NCBI RefSeq assembly: GCF_934330165.1 | Contig: NZ_CAKRGI010000026.1 | Location: 1-33,851, forward strand | DNA length: 33,851 nt | DNA from: an uncultured Mediterraneibacter sp. | GTDB lineage: Bacteria; Bacillota; Clostridia; Lachnospirales; Lachnospiraceae | Direction: 5' to 3' | Shown: positions 15,742 to 23,694 of the stretch, piece after piece | How positions within the stretch are numbered: the first letter of the stretch is position 1 | How the letters are laid out: each line of letters begins with the position of its first letter | Notes under the pieces: generated by a model | What the model was told of the DNA's origin: nothing | Seen by the model: the letters and a program-made list of their open reading frames with translations, nothing else | The model's database searches: none | Program-made: the position numbers and the translations under genes

Positions 15742-17457
15742 TTAAGCCTGCACATTCTGCTTAAGGCAGGTTTTAATATCGTCTTCCGGTTTGGTGATCT
15801 TTCTGAGGTGGAATGTATCGACAAGATATTGAAGTACATTCGGACTTAAGAAAGCAGGAAGCTCCGGTCCAAGATAAATATTACGGATGCCCAGGCTTAA
15901 AAGTGCAAGAAGATCGGCAACGGCTTTCTGTTCATACCAGGAAATGATCAGAGATAACGGAAGTCCGTTCACATCCGTGTTAAATGCATCGGCGAGGGCG
16001 GTTGCGATGCGGATCGCTGAGTACACATCATTACATTGTCCAATATCGAGAAGTCGCGGCAGTCCTGCCACTTCCCCGAAATCCATTTTGTTAAAGCGGT
16101 ATTTTCCACAGGCAAGAGTGAGGATCATACAGTCCTTTGGAACAAGCTGTGCAAAATCCGTATAATAGTTTCTTCCCGGTCTGGCACCGTCACATCCTCC
16201 GATCAGGAAAAAGTGTCGCAATTTTCCACTTTCCACAGCCTGAACAATCTTGTCGGCGTAAGAGAGCGTTGCATGATGACCAAATCCGACGAGGATCTCG
16301 TGTGGCTCGACATCCTGCGTAAATCCGCCAAGTTCCAGTGCATGACGGATGATCTCACTGAAATCTTTTGTTCCATCCGGCTTTTTCGGAATATATTTTA
16401 CACCTTCCCATCCAACAACATTAGTACTGTAGATACGATCCTTGTAAGATTCGCGTGGACGCATGAGACAGTTGGTTGTCATCAGAATACAGCCGGGGAT
16501 TCCATCAAACTGCTTCTGCTGATCCTGCCATGCTCCACCAAAATTTCCAATGAGATGGGGATATTTTTTCAGCCCCTCATAACCGTGGGACGGCAGCATT
16601 TCTCCGTGAGTATAAATATTGATTCCCGTGCCTTCGGTCTGCCGGAGCAGCATTTCCAGATCTTTCAGGTCGTGACCGGATACAATGATGAACGGTCCTT
16701 TCCGGATATGAACATTGACGGTGTGAGGGGATGGATTTCCGTAGACAGAAGTATTTGCCTCATCTAAGACTTTCATCACTTCGATCGCAGCCTCACCGGT
16801 TCGCATTGTCATGCGGATCAGCTCTTCGACTGTGAGTCGGTCATCGGTCAGTGATTCCAGTGCGGTAATATAAAAAGAATCGACCTGATCGCTGCAATAT
16901 CCAAGCTCCCGTGCCTGATGTCCATAGGCACTGATCCCTTTTAAGCCATAGAGGATTGTCTGCCGGAGCGAACGGATATCGGGGTCAAGTGACTTGTCAT
17001 ACATGATCCCGGCAATGGGGGCATCGTGGAGCATTTCAGATTTTGTAGAAGGAAGCCGGTACTGAGCCTGAGCAGTATGACAACTGCAGTAGTCGGAGTC
17101 ATGAAGATCGGAACTGCCTTCAGAAGCAGACACTTTTTCCCGCAGAGAGTCTTTGATCTTTTGAGATTCCTGCAGAAGCTGCACATGCACTTCTGCATCA
17201 AAATTCACATTGGTCAGGGTTGTAAAAAGTACAGATTCAATAAAAGCGATCACTGCTTTCTCAATCGGATGTCCAAGCTCTGAGAGAACTTTTCCATAGC
17301 AGCTGATGCCTTTGACCTGATAGATAAGAAGATCCTGAAGATTGGCAATTTCCGGTGTCTTTCCGCAGACACCGAGACGGGTACAGCCTTTGCCGTTGGC
17401 TGTCTGTTCACACTGGTAGCAGAACATTTCATAATCGAGATCCATATTGTTTCCCAT
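15742..17457 (-). CDS. hcp: Hydroxylamine reductase / hybrid-cluster protein, class I
   Basis: Hcp carries an iron-sulfur-oxygen hybrid cluster and reduces hydroxylamine and, in E. coli, nitric oxide to nitrous oxide; it protects against nitrosative stress. The 571-residue protein has the N-terminal cluster motif C13-x2-C16-x8-C25-x5-C31 (C-Y-Q-C-E-Q-T ... G-V-C-G-K), the close spacing typical of the class I enzymes of anaerobes. Further hybrid-cluster segments are visible: H-D-L-K-D-L near 252, T-T-N-C-L-M-R-P near 305, G-G-C-D-G-A-R near 398 and L-A-C-G-K-Y-R-F-N near 426. Start: CAGGAGGT, 6 bases before the ATG. The gene lies 69 bases downstream of an XRE-type regulator on the same strand, which may control it. 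Its end faces the tRNA-Asn terminator. Confidence 0.95.
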   Translation of the reverse strand: MGNNMDLDYEMFCYQCEQTANGKGCTRLGVCGKTPEIANLQDLLIYQVKGISCYGKVLSELGHPIEKAVIAFIESVLFTTLTNVNFDAEVHVQLLQESQKIKDSLREKVSASEGSSDLHDSDYCSCHTAQAQYRLPSTKSEMLHDAPIAGIMYDKSLDPDIRSLRQTILYGLKGISAYGHQARELGYCSDQVDSFYITALESLTDDRLTVEELIRMTMRTGEAAIEVMKVLDEANTSVYGNPSPHTVNVHIRKGPFIIVSGHDLKDLEMLLRQTEGTGINIYTHGEMLPSHGYEGLKKYPHLIGNFGGAWQDQQKQFDGIPGCILMTTNCLMRPRESYKDRIYSTNVVGWEGVKYIPKKPDGTKDFSEIIRHALELGGFTQDVEPHEILVGFGHHATLSYADKIVQAVESGKLRHFFLIGGCDGARPGRNYYTDFAQLVPKDCMILTLACGKYRFNKMDFGEVAGLPRLLDIGQCNDVYSAIRIATALADAFNTDVNGLPLSLIISWYEQKAVADLLALLSLGIRNIYLGPELPAFLSPNVLQYLVDTFHLRKITKPEDDIKTCLKQNVQA

Positions 17458-17526
17458 GATAAACCTCCTGAAAATAAAAATAGTCAGGAATAGGATGTGC
17501 GGAAAGAGGAAAAATATGCAAAATAT

Positions 17527-18975
17527 TTATCTAAGTTCTTTGTATTGTTCAATTAAATCACGCAGTATTTCTATAGCTTCAGTTGTCGTATAGAATAAGG
17601 CATCATCCAAAGTTTCACAGAAATCCCAGAAAGTATATAAAAGTCCGGGTTCTTCAATATCCAGATAGATCAGATGGTGATCCTGCGGAGTTGAGAACAT
17701 AATATGTCCCATCGGCTGGGTGACCTGAAGAAAAATCTCATTATCCAAATGCCCGATATCTTTCTTTAACACTCGGTAATTCTGGATAGGAAGATTCAGC
17801 ATCAGTTTGCGAATCAGGTGGATCCGGTCGGTCATCTCCAGAGGATGATAAATATCATAAGGATATTCACTGACTCTGCCAGTGTCTAAAAATTTCTTTA
17901 CCCCGTTTAAAGAAAAAATGTATGTGATATTATCGGGTGTCATATGAGAGGACAGAAATACTTTAATATAATTGTCCATTGCCTGAATAAATTCAGAACG
18001 GTTTGGAAGTTCCTGAATAATATATTTGTCCAAAATGTCGTGCGTCAGATAAGGAGTGAGGCATGGAACCATCTGGAAAGAATAGCCTGAACGGACAACA
18101 TGGATTATATTATTCAGATAGCTGATCTGCTCGGTTACATCGTTGATCGGACGCAGCAACGGTGATGCTATGGACAGATACTGATTGAAGATATCCTTAA
18201 ATAAAGTTAAAGACTCCGGGGTGTTTGTCAGGATCCCCTGTGTCATATCCCCTGTCAGCAGACAGGCAAACTGACTGGTAATGATGACGTAAGGAAATAA
18301 AGTAAATTTACTGCATTTAGAATCAATATGGTCGTAATAATAAAAGCAGTTATATTTATCCACGTTACTATACAACGGAAGAATCTTTTCCAGACAGTGC
18401 AGATTATAGTTTGGATAGGTGATGGATTCTGAGGTACTGTTATTGAGACAGATGATATGACGGATCGTAGTCTGTGAGCAGTCATAATTCTCAGCAGCAA
18501 GAATATTCATCAAAAAATCGCAGTCCGGCTGTACGAGAAGGTCGATCGTGCCGTTGGATTTTTTTACTTCCGAAGAAATAATATACAGAAGCGAACGGTT
18601 CACTTCTGCCATGGTATTCAGCGTAACAGATCCTTTTTCAAATAATATTTCCGTATTAAGTTCGGATAAAACCGGCAGATTCAGTTTAGACAAACGGAAA
18701 TTATTAAAAAAATCAACGACAGCTTTTCTGCGATAGTAAGTGTCATGCCCAATCAGAGTGATCTCATAAGCCTGTTCCATTTCCTTTTGTTCGGCATGGG
18801 AAAGTTGCATAAATTTGCATATCTTTAAGACCAGCTCCCGTGAAGACGGTTTCCTTTTTCCGTTAATGATTTTGTACATATTTGACCGGTCAAGTCCACA
18901 GTATTGTGCTAATGCATAGGTCTTAATATCCTTACTGTGGATATGACAGGAAAGTAGTTGTGAGAAATCTGACAT
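17527..18975 (-). CDS. XRE-type HTH regulator with a large unknown C-terminal domain
   Basis: This 482-residue protein starts with a Cro/CI-like helix-turn-helix: Y-A-L-A-Q-Y-C-G-L-D-R-S-N-M-Y-K-I-I-N-G-K-R-K-P-S at about residues 20-44. The next 400 residues have no recognisable domain; they look globular, with scattered cysteines and aromatic residues and no membrane segment, and could be a sensor. RBS AAGGATG lies 7 bases before the ATG. hcp follows on the same strand after 69 bases, without a terminator between them, so it may be cotranscribed with hcp or control it. The usual hcp regulators described in anaerobes are Crp-family (HcpR) or NsrR/NorR types, so an XRE protein here would be a different arrangement. 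Function is inferred from position only. Confidence 0.75.
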   Translation of the reverse strand: MSDFSQLLSCHIHSKDIKTYALAQYCGLDRSNMYKIINGKRKPSSRELVLKICKFMQLSHAEQKEMEQAYEITLIGHDTYYRRKAVVDFFNNFRLSKLNLPVLSELNTEILFEKGSVTLNTMAEVNRSLLYIISSEVKKSNGTIDLLVQPDCDFLMNILAAENYDCSQTTIRHIICLNNSTSESITYPNYNLHCLEKILPLYSNVDKYNCFYYYDHIDSKCSKFTLFPYVIITSQFACLLTGDMTQGILTNTPESLTLFKDIFNQYLSIASPLLRPINDVTEQISYLNNIIHVVRSGYSFQMVPCLTPYLTHDILDKYIIQELPNRSEFIQAMDNYIKVFLSSHMTPDNITYIFSLNGVKKFLDTGRVSEYPYDIYHPLEMTDRIHLIRKLMLNLPIQNYRVLKKDIGHLDNEIFLQVTQPMGHIMFSTPQDHHLIYLDIEEPGLLYTFWDFCETLDDALFYTTTEAIEILRDLIEQYKELR

Positions 18976-19192
18976 AATTTAACATCCTTTGTTATCAGTA
19001 TTTTGTTCTTGAAAAACACCACAAAACGCCCGTTAACAGAAAATGATAGGCGTAACGGCATAATTATAGGAAGAGATATATAAAAATACTATAAAAAGTA
19101 TGAAAATAATGTGACCACAAATGATGACACGTATTGGATGATAGGTCGAAATTCATGAAAATACAGTACTTGTGCAATGCCATAAGTTAAAG
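18976..19192. other. Intergenic region with possible untranslated plus-strand transcript
   Basis: This stretch holds no ORF with a ribosome binding site. It must contain the promoter of the minus-strand regulator gene, but no clear -35/-10 pair was found. A small dyad, ATACT-ATAAAA-AGTAT, lies near 19087. The stretch ends at a strong plus-strand terminator (19193-19238). Confidence 0.35.
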
Positions 19193-19238
19193 CAGAAGAT
19201 ATTTATTCTAAAAGGATTAGATATCTTCTGTTTTTTTT
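19193..19238 (+). terminator. Strong orphan terminator, plus strand
   Basis: CAGAAGATAT (19193-19202) pairs perfectly with ATATCTTCTG (19221-19230), followed by eight T. The flanking gene to the left is on the minus strand and starts at 18975, and the gene to the right begins at 19324, so no visible plus-strand gene ends here. Confidence 0.85.
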
Positions 19239-19250
19239 GTTATGATTATA

Positions 19251-19279
19251 TTGCAAAAAGCAACCAGATTATCTGGAAT
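19251..19279 (+). promoter_or_regulatory. Possible promoter with overlapping dyad
   Basis: TTGCAA (19251-19256) and a poor TGGAAT (19274-19279) are 17 bases apart. The perfect dyad CCAGAT-T-ATCTGG (19264-19276) lies in the spacer and runs into the -10, a typical operator position. The weak -10 keeps confidence low. Confidence 0.35.
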
Positions 19280-19323
19280 CGGACGATTGAGAGAAAAGAA
19301 AATATGGAAGTAGTGGATCAGAA

Positions 19324-19824
19324 ATGATGAAAAAAGAAGTCAAAGCAGTGACAGTAATAGCAGGATGCATTTTGGCGGGAATGTTAATAGCTGTACAAAT
19401 GATAATGCCTGTAACTGGCAGGAGTGTTATGGTAAGTGAGATAGTACGGGCAATCATATTTTGGATTTTATTTATTTATATTGATGTGAAGGTCTTAAAA
19501 AAAGGAAAAAAGAAAAAAATTTCAGACAAAGGCATCAGGATAGCGATTGTCATTATGAGCATGATCTTTTGTGGATGGATTTCCAAAGGAATAGTAATGG
19601 ATTTAATCCATGGTCCGGAAAGTATGGAACTAACTCATATAGTAACCGAAAAGGCGGCTAATTTAGGCGTGTTTTCAATGAATTATCAATTGATAGGAAC
19701 GGATGAAAATGGTAATAAGATCATTTTAAAAATATCAGGAGATGATTATAGCAGATTAAGTAATGTGGATCATATTACTGTTGTTGTTTATAAGGAAACT
19801 GGACGTATTGTGTCATTTGAATAA
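19324..19824 (+). CDS. Unknown small membrane protein
   Basis: I do not recognise this 166-residue protein. It has three hydrophobic segments at about residues 8-30, 37-55 and 71-90, separated by a very basic stretch (K-K-G-K-K-K-K-I near 60-68), then a soluble C-terminal part of about 70 residues with G-T-D-E-N-G-N-K-I-I-L-K-I-S-G-D-D-Y and V-V-V-Y-K-E-T-G-R-I-V-S-F-E. That tail resembles small beta-barrel or DUF3592-like extracytoplasmic modules, but only loosely. The ribosome binding site is weak (GGAAG about 11 bases upstream). A second small gene begins 16 bases after its stop and may be cotranscribed. Confidence 0.6.
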   Translation: MMKKEVKAVTVIAGCILAGMLIAVQMIMPVTGRSVMVSEIVRAIIFWILFIYIDVKVLKKGKKKKISDKGIRIAIVIMSMIFCGWISKGIVMDLIHGPESMELTHIVTEKAANLGVFSMNYQLIGTDENGNKIILKISGDDYSRLSNVDHITVVVYKETGRIVSFE

Positions 19825-19840
19825 GAAAGATCAATTAAAA

Positions 19841-20071
19841 ATGAATGTTGAAAAGTTAAAAAAAGAACTGAAAGAACTGGGAATACCGGAAAGTTTATAT
19901 TCCATTCTGGAAGGTGGGACACCGAGTGAAAAATTGTGTCTTGTGCATGAAGACGAGTGGAGAATTTATTATAGCGAAAGAGGAGGACGGACAGGCGAAA
20001 GAGCTTATCCGACCGAAGAAGAGGCATGTGAAGTATTCTTAAGAATGTTGAAAAGGAGTGCAGAAAAATAG
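19841..20071 (+). CDS. Small soluble protein, unknown function
   Basis: This 76-residue protein is acidic-basic mixed and soluble: a helix (N-V-E-K-L-K-K-E-L-K-E-L-G), then I-P-E-S-L-Y-S-I-L-E-G-G, a strand W-R-I-Y-Y-S-E-R-G-G-R, and a last helix with E-E-E-A-C-E-V-F-L-R-M-L. The layout recalls small immunity-type proteins of polymorphic toxin systems, which share a W-x-V/I-Y-Y-x-E-R-G core, but I cannot name a family and no toxin gene is beside it. The start is taken as the ATG at 19841; a longer frame from 19763 would overlap the previous gene and start in hydrophobic out-of-frame sequence. Ribosome binding site is weak (AAGAAAGA). Confidence 0.55.
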   Translation: MNVEKLKKELKELGIPESLYSILEGGTPSEKLCLVHEDEWRIYYSERGGRTGERAYPTEEEACEVFLRMLKRSAEK

Positions 20072-20104
20072 GTTTTATATTTTAATAAAAAAATAAAAAA
20101 CCTA

Positions 20105-20133
20105 TTGCATTCTCCCCGACAATATGATATTAT
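20105..20133 (+). promoter_or_regulatory. Promoter of the tRNA-Glu/tRNA-Cys transcript
   Basis: TTGCAT (20105-20110) and TATTAT (20128-20133) with a 17-base spacer, 35 bases before tRNA-Glu. Confidence 0.75.
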
Positions 20134-20168
20134 AGTCAACGGTCACTGCGATAGCGGTGACCACATAT

Positions 20169-20240
20169 GGCCCCGTGGTCAAGCGGTTAAGACATCGCCC
20201 TTTCACGGCGGTAACACGGGTTCGATTCCCGTCGGGGTCA
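20169..20240 (+). tRNA. tRNA-Glu (anticodon TTC)
   Basis: Acceptor GGCCCCG pairs with CGGGGTC (one G-T), anticodon stem TCGCC/GGCGG holds loop CTTTCAC, T-arm ACGGG/CCCGT with TTCGATT loop, discriminator A. No CCA encoded. Confidence 0.97.
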
Positions 20241-20283
20241 CTTACATGAAGCAGAAGCATCATGTATTCACAATTTCATTTGT

Positions 20284-20355
20284 GGCGCAGTAGCCAAGCG
20301 GTAAGGCGTGGGTCTGCAACACCCTGATGCACCGGTTCAAATCCGGTCTGCGCCT
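20284..20355 (+). tRNA. tRNA-Cys (anticodon GCA)
   Basis: Acceptor GGCGCAG pairs with CTGCGCC, anticodon loop is TCTGCAACA-like with GCA, T-arm ACCGG/CCGGT with loop TTCAAAT, discriminator T as usual for cysteine tRNA. No CCA encoded. It lies 43 bases after tRNA-Glu with no terminator or clear promoter between them. Confidence 0.96.
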
Positions 20356-20360
20356 CTCAA

Positions 20361-20396
20361 AACCTGAAGAGAAAGTATTCTTCAGGTTTTTTCTTT
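20361..20396 (+). terminator. Terminator of the tRNA-Glu/tRNA-Cys transcript
   Basis: AACCTGAAGA (20361-20370) pairs with TCTTCAGGTT (20379-20388), followed by TTTTCTTTT. Confidence 0.9.
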
Positions 20397-20414
20397 TGCC
20401 GGAATCCGCAAGTC

Positions 20415-20443
20415 TTGAATTAAGAACCTTTTAATAGTATAAT
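20415..20443 (+). promoter_or_regulatory. Promoter of pgi
   Basis: TTGAAT (20415-20420) and a perfect TATAAT (20438-20443) with a 17-base spacer; the pgi ATG is 57 bases downstream. Confidence 0.85.
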
Positions 20444-20500
20444 CAATAACGACTAGGAGATAATGGCAATAAATAAAGTTTTATTAAGGAGGAAACTATT

Positions 20501-22081
20501 ATGGTTACCTGGAACAACTTAAATACTCTGGCTTCATTTCAGGCTCTTTCAGAGACAGAACGGGTAGATCTCGTATCTGCAATGACAGGAGAAAATGGTG
20601 CTGAACGTGTGAAGAATTACAGCATCCCGATGGCAGCAGGACTTGTTTACAATTATGCTGCAAAGCAGGTGGATGAGAAAGTTCTCGATGCACTTGTAAA
20701 GCTGGCAGAGGAAGCTCAGCTTGGAGAGAAGTTTAGAGCTCTTTACAACGGAGAAGTGATCAATACAGGAGAGAAGCGTCTCGTTCTTCATCATATGACC
20801 CGTGGACAGCTTGGAGAGGCTGTTGAGGCTGACGGTGTGGATAAGAGAGCTTTTTATGTAGAGCAGCAGGAGAGAATTGCGGAGTTCGCAAATAAAGTAC
20901 ATAACGGTGAGATCACGAATGCAGCAGGTGAGAAGTTTACTACAGTTGTTCAGATCGGTATCGGCGGTAGTGACCTTGGTCCGCGTGCAATGTATCTTGC
21001 ACTTGAGAACTGGGCAAAAAAGAATGATACATTTAAGATGGAAGCAAAGTTCATCAGCAATGTTGACCCGGATGATGCGGCAGCAGTTCTGAATTCTATC
21101 GACGTGGCACATTCTATTTTCGTACTGGTTTCAAAGTCTGGTACAACACTGGAAACTCTGACAAATGAATCTTTTGTAAAGGATGCTCTGAAGAATGCAG
21201 GACTGGATGCATCCAGGCATATGATCGCTGTTACAAGTGAGACTTCACCGCTTGCAAAGAGTGATGACTATCTTGCAGCTTTCTTCATGGATGATTATAT
21301 CGGAGGACGTTATTCATCCACATCCGCAGTTGGTGGTGCAGTTCTTTCACTGGCATTTGGACCGGAAGTATTTGCAGCATTCTTAAAAGGTGCGGCAGAG
21401 GAAGACCAGCTTGCTCTGAATCAGGATGTATTACAGAACCCGGCAATGCTGGATGCTCTGATCGGAGTTTACGAGCGTAATGTACTGGGATATCCAAGTA
21501 CAGCAATCCTTCCATATTCACAGGCTCTGAGCCGTTTCCCGGCACATTTACAGCAGTTGGATATGGAGTCCAACGGTAAATCTGTAAACCGCTTTGGTGA
21601 GCCGGTAGATTATCCGACCGGACCGGTTATTTTCGGAGAGCCGGGAACAAATGGACAGCATTCCTTCTATCAGCTGCTTCATCAGGGAACGGATATCGTG
21701 CCGCTTCAGTTTGTCGGATTTAAGAGCAGCCAGATCGGAACAGATGTAGTGATTCAGGACAGCACAAGCCAGCAGAAGTTATGTGCGAATGTAGCCGCAC
21801 AGATCGTAGCCTTTGCATGTGGAAAAGCTGATGAGAATAAAAATAAGAACTTTGAAGGTGGACGCCCATCCAGTATTATTATTGGTGAGGCACTCACACC
21901 GGAGGCTCTCGGAGCTCTTCTTGCACACTTTGAGAATAAAGTTATGTTCCAGGGATTTGTATGGAATGTAAATAGCTTCGATCAGGAAGGTGTTCAGTTG
22001 GGTAAGGTTCTTGCAAAGCGTGTGCTTGCACATGAAACAGACGGAGCATTGAAAGTGTTCAGCGACCTTCTGAATATCTAA
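20501..22081 (+). CDS. pgi: Glucose-6-phosphate isomerase
   Basis: This 526-residue enzyme interconverts glucose 6-phosphate and fructose 6-phosphate at the top of glycolysis. It shows the family signatures in order: I-G-I-G-G-S-D-L-G-P near residue 151, V-S-K-S-G-T-T-L-E-T near 207, G-G-R-Y-S-S-T-S-A-V-G near 267, G-E-P-G-T-N-G-Q-H-S-F-Y-Q-L-L-H-Q-G near 379. The length and the G-T-N-G-Q-H-S-F-Y-Q motif place it with the long E. coli/eukaryote-type isomerases rather than the 450-residue Bacillus type. RBS AGGAGG lies 8 bases before the ATG. It has its own promoter and a perfect terminator, so it is monocistronic. Codon use looks highly expressed. Confidence 0.97.
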   Translation: MVTWNNLNTLASFQALSETERVDLVSAMTGENGAERVKNYSIPMAAGLVYNYAAKQVDEKVLDALVKLAEEAQLGEKFRALYNGEVINTGEKRLVLHHMTRGQLGEAVEADGVDKRAFYVEQQERIAEFANKVHNGEITNAAGEKFTTVVQIGIGGSDLGPRAMYLALENWAKKNDTFKMEAKFISNVDPDDAAAVLNSIDVAHSIFVLVSKSGTTLETLTNESFVKDALKNAGLDASRHMIAVTSETSPLAKSDDYLAAFFMDDYIGGRYSSTSAVGGAVLSLAFGPEVFAAFLKGAAEEDQLALNQDVLQNPAMLDALIGVYERNVLGYPSTAILPYSQALSRFPAHLQQLDMESNGKSVNRFGEPVDYPTGPVIFGEPGTNGQHSFYQLLHQGTDIVPLQFVGFKSSQIGTDVVIQDSTSQQKLCANVAAQIVAFACGKADENKNKNFEGGRPSSIIIGEALTPEALGALLAHFENKVMFQGFVWNVNSFDQEGVQLGKVLAKRVLAHETDGALKVFSDLLNI

Positions 22082-22170
22082 AGATTCTAGAAATTCTGAA
22101 TATTTAAGAATGTGGATCAGTGGATTCTGTAAGATCGGATCGTGATCTTCTGAATAAAATTCCAGAACAA

Positions 22171-22213
22171 AAATCCGTATGATATGGGAAAACTCATATC
22201 ATACGGATTTTCT
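22171..22213. terminator. Bidirectional terminator between pgi and murF
   Basis: AAATCCGTATGATATG (22171-22186) pairs perfectly with CATATCATACGGATTT (22195-22210) around an 8-base loop. T-runs lie on both sides (TTTTCT on plus, ATTTTTGTT on minus), so it can serve pgi and the converging murF transcript. Confidence 0.92.
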
Positions 22214-22228
22214 ATGCCAAAGTACACA

Positions 22229-22258
22229 AGAGAAGCTGCTGCCTGTGGCAGATTCTCT
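22229..22258 (-). repeat. Imperfect hairpin downstream of murF
   Basis: AGAGAA-G-CTGC pairs with GCAG-A-TTCTCT around 8 bases, with one mismatch. It lies between the murF stop and the bidirectional terminator and may stabilise the murF mRNA 3' end. Confidence 0.45.
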
Positions 22259-22302
22259 GCATATAGATGAACAAGGAACCCAAGTTTATGCTGGCATCTA
22301 AT

Positions 22303-23694
22303 TTATTGCTCTTGCAGCTTTTTTACTATTTCAGGAAATTCCATAAAATGAGATGCCTTGACGAGAACAGTATCCTGCTCTTTTAAAAGCTGATCCATCT
22401 GTTGGTAAAAAGCTTCTTTTGTATCAAAATGATATACGAGAGTTTTGGTATCGGAATCAGAAGCTGCTTCAGAAGCTGTCCGGGCGGCATTTGCCATTTC
22501 TGAGGAAAGAGTTCCGATGCAGATTAGAAGGCTGATGCCTTTTTTAACGGCATAAGTTCCCACTTCGGCATGCATTTTCTTTTCATCTGCTCCAAGCTCT
22601 CCCATATCACCGAGGATTGCTACGGTGCGGGTATCGGCAAAGGCGAGAACATCCAGAGAGGACTTCATAGAAGCCGGATTGGCATTATAACAGTCATCAA
22701 TGATCGTATAATGTTCTGCCTCGATCAGATTGTTGCGTCCTGCGATCGGGACAAGCTTTTCAATTCCACGGATGATCTCTTCGTCTTTCATTCCAAGTGC
22801 ATAACCGACGGCAACTCCTGCAAGTGCATTGGAGATCATGTGATCTCCGGGGATGGAAACGTGGGCGGAAAAACTGGAAGAAGGTGTCACGAATGTGGCA
22901 ACTGTTCCCTTCAGCCCCTTTTTCTGAATCTGTTCTGCATGGAACGGGCAGGCGGGATCGAGTCCGAAATAAACCGGCTGAATCCCACATTCGGAAGTAT
23001 ATCCACGGAGCTTGTCATCATCACCGTTGAGAATGACAGTACCATCAGGATTCATGAAATCGAACATGGAAGTCTTTTCTTTTAAAATACCATCCCTTGT
23101 TCCGAGATTTTCCAGATGAGCATATCCGATATTCGTGATCACGCAGACATCCGGGCGTGCGATCTTTGCAAGTGGTTCCATATCACCAAAATGACTGATC
23201 CCCATTTCAAGAACAGCAACTTCATGCTCCTTGCGGAGATTGAATACGGTCAGAGGAAGTCCGATCTCGTTGTTGAAATTCCCTTCGGTCTTTAATACAC
23301 AGTACTTTTCAGAAAGAACGGATGCGATCATTTCTTTGGTGCTGGTCTTTCCAACGCTGCCGGAGATTCCTACCACTTTGATGTCCAGTGAACGACGGTA
23401 ATGTTCTGCAAGATCCTTGAGAGCCTCTGTGCAGGATGCAACCTGGATATAAGGGTAAGTGACAGCTCCAAGATCCTGTTCAGATAAAGAGCAGACAGCA
23501 CCCTGTTCCATGACCTGAGGGATAAAGCTGTGGCCATCCACTCTGGCACCCTTAATTGCTACAAAGAGTGTATCTTTCTGGACCTTACGGCTGTCAATAG
23601 CGACGCTGGATGCCTCTTTTGAAAGAAGTGCAGGATCACCGTGGTATGTGCCGCCACAGGCAGCAGCTATTTCCTTTAAGCTCATATTTTTCAT
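22303..23694 (-). CDS. murF: UDP-MurNAc-tripeptide--D-alanyl-D-alanine ligase
   Basis: MurF adds the D-Ala-D-Ala dipeptide to the UDP-MurNAc-tripeptide in the cytoplasm, the last soluble step of peptidoglycan precursor synthesis. The 463-residue protein has the N-terminal uridine-binding domain with S-V-A-I-D-S-R-K near 30-37, the P-loop G-S-V-G-K-T-S-T-K at 112-120, N-F-N-N-E-I-G-L-P-L-T near 139, the E-M-G-I-S-H-F-G-D segment near 162, A-I-T-N-I-G-Y-A-H-L-type motif near 190 and D-D-C-Y-N-A-N-P-A-S near 330. Its ATG overlaps the ddl stop by four bases (ATGA), and GGAGG lies 13 bases upstream. Ddl makes the dipeptide that MurF uses, so the pair is functionally and translationally coupled. 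Confidence 0.97.
   Translation of the reverse strand: MKNMSLKEIAAACGGTYHGDPALLSKEASSVAIDSRKVQKDTLFVAIKGARVDGHSFIPQVMEQGAVCSLSEQDLGAVTYPYIQVASCTEALKDLAEHYRRSLDIKVVGISGSVGKTSTKEMIASVLSEKYCVLKTEGNFNNEIGLPLTVFNLRKEHEVAVLEMGISHFGDMEPLAKIARPDVCVITNIGYAHLENLGTRDGILKEKTSMFDFMNPDGTVILNGDDDKLRGYTSECGIQPVYFGLDPACPFHAEQIQKKGLKGTVATFVTPSSSFSAHVSIPGDHMISNALAGVAVGYALGMKDEEIIRGIEKLVPIAGRNNLIEAEHYTIIDDCYNANPASMKSSLDVLAFADTRTVAILGDMGELGADEKKMHAEVGTYAVKKGISLLICIGTLSSEMANAARTASEAASDSDTKTLVYHFDTKEAFYQQMDQLLKEQDTVLVKASHFMEFPEIVKKLQEQ

Noticed and set aside
15548..15745. A 65-codon plus-strand frame
   Set aside because: It runs straight through tRNA-Asn and its terminator and has no ribosome binding site.
16036..16767. 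A 243-codon plus-strand frame
   Set aside because: It lies antisense to hcp, whose frame shows full family motifs; the antisense product has no recognisable pattern.
20067..20106. Inverted repeat AATAGGTTTT / AAAACCTATT after the 76-residue protein gene
   Set aside because: It looks like a terminator stem, but no T-run follows and its second arm overlaps the tRNA promoter -35; mostly A/T pairs, so chance is likely.
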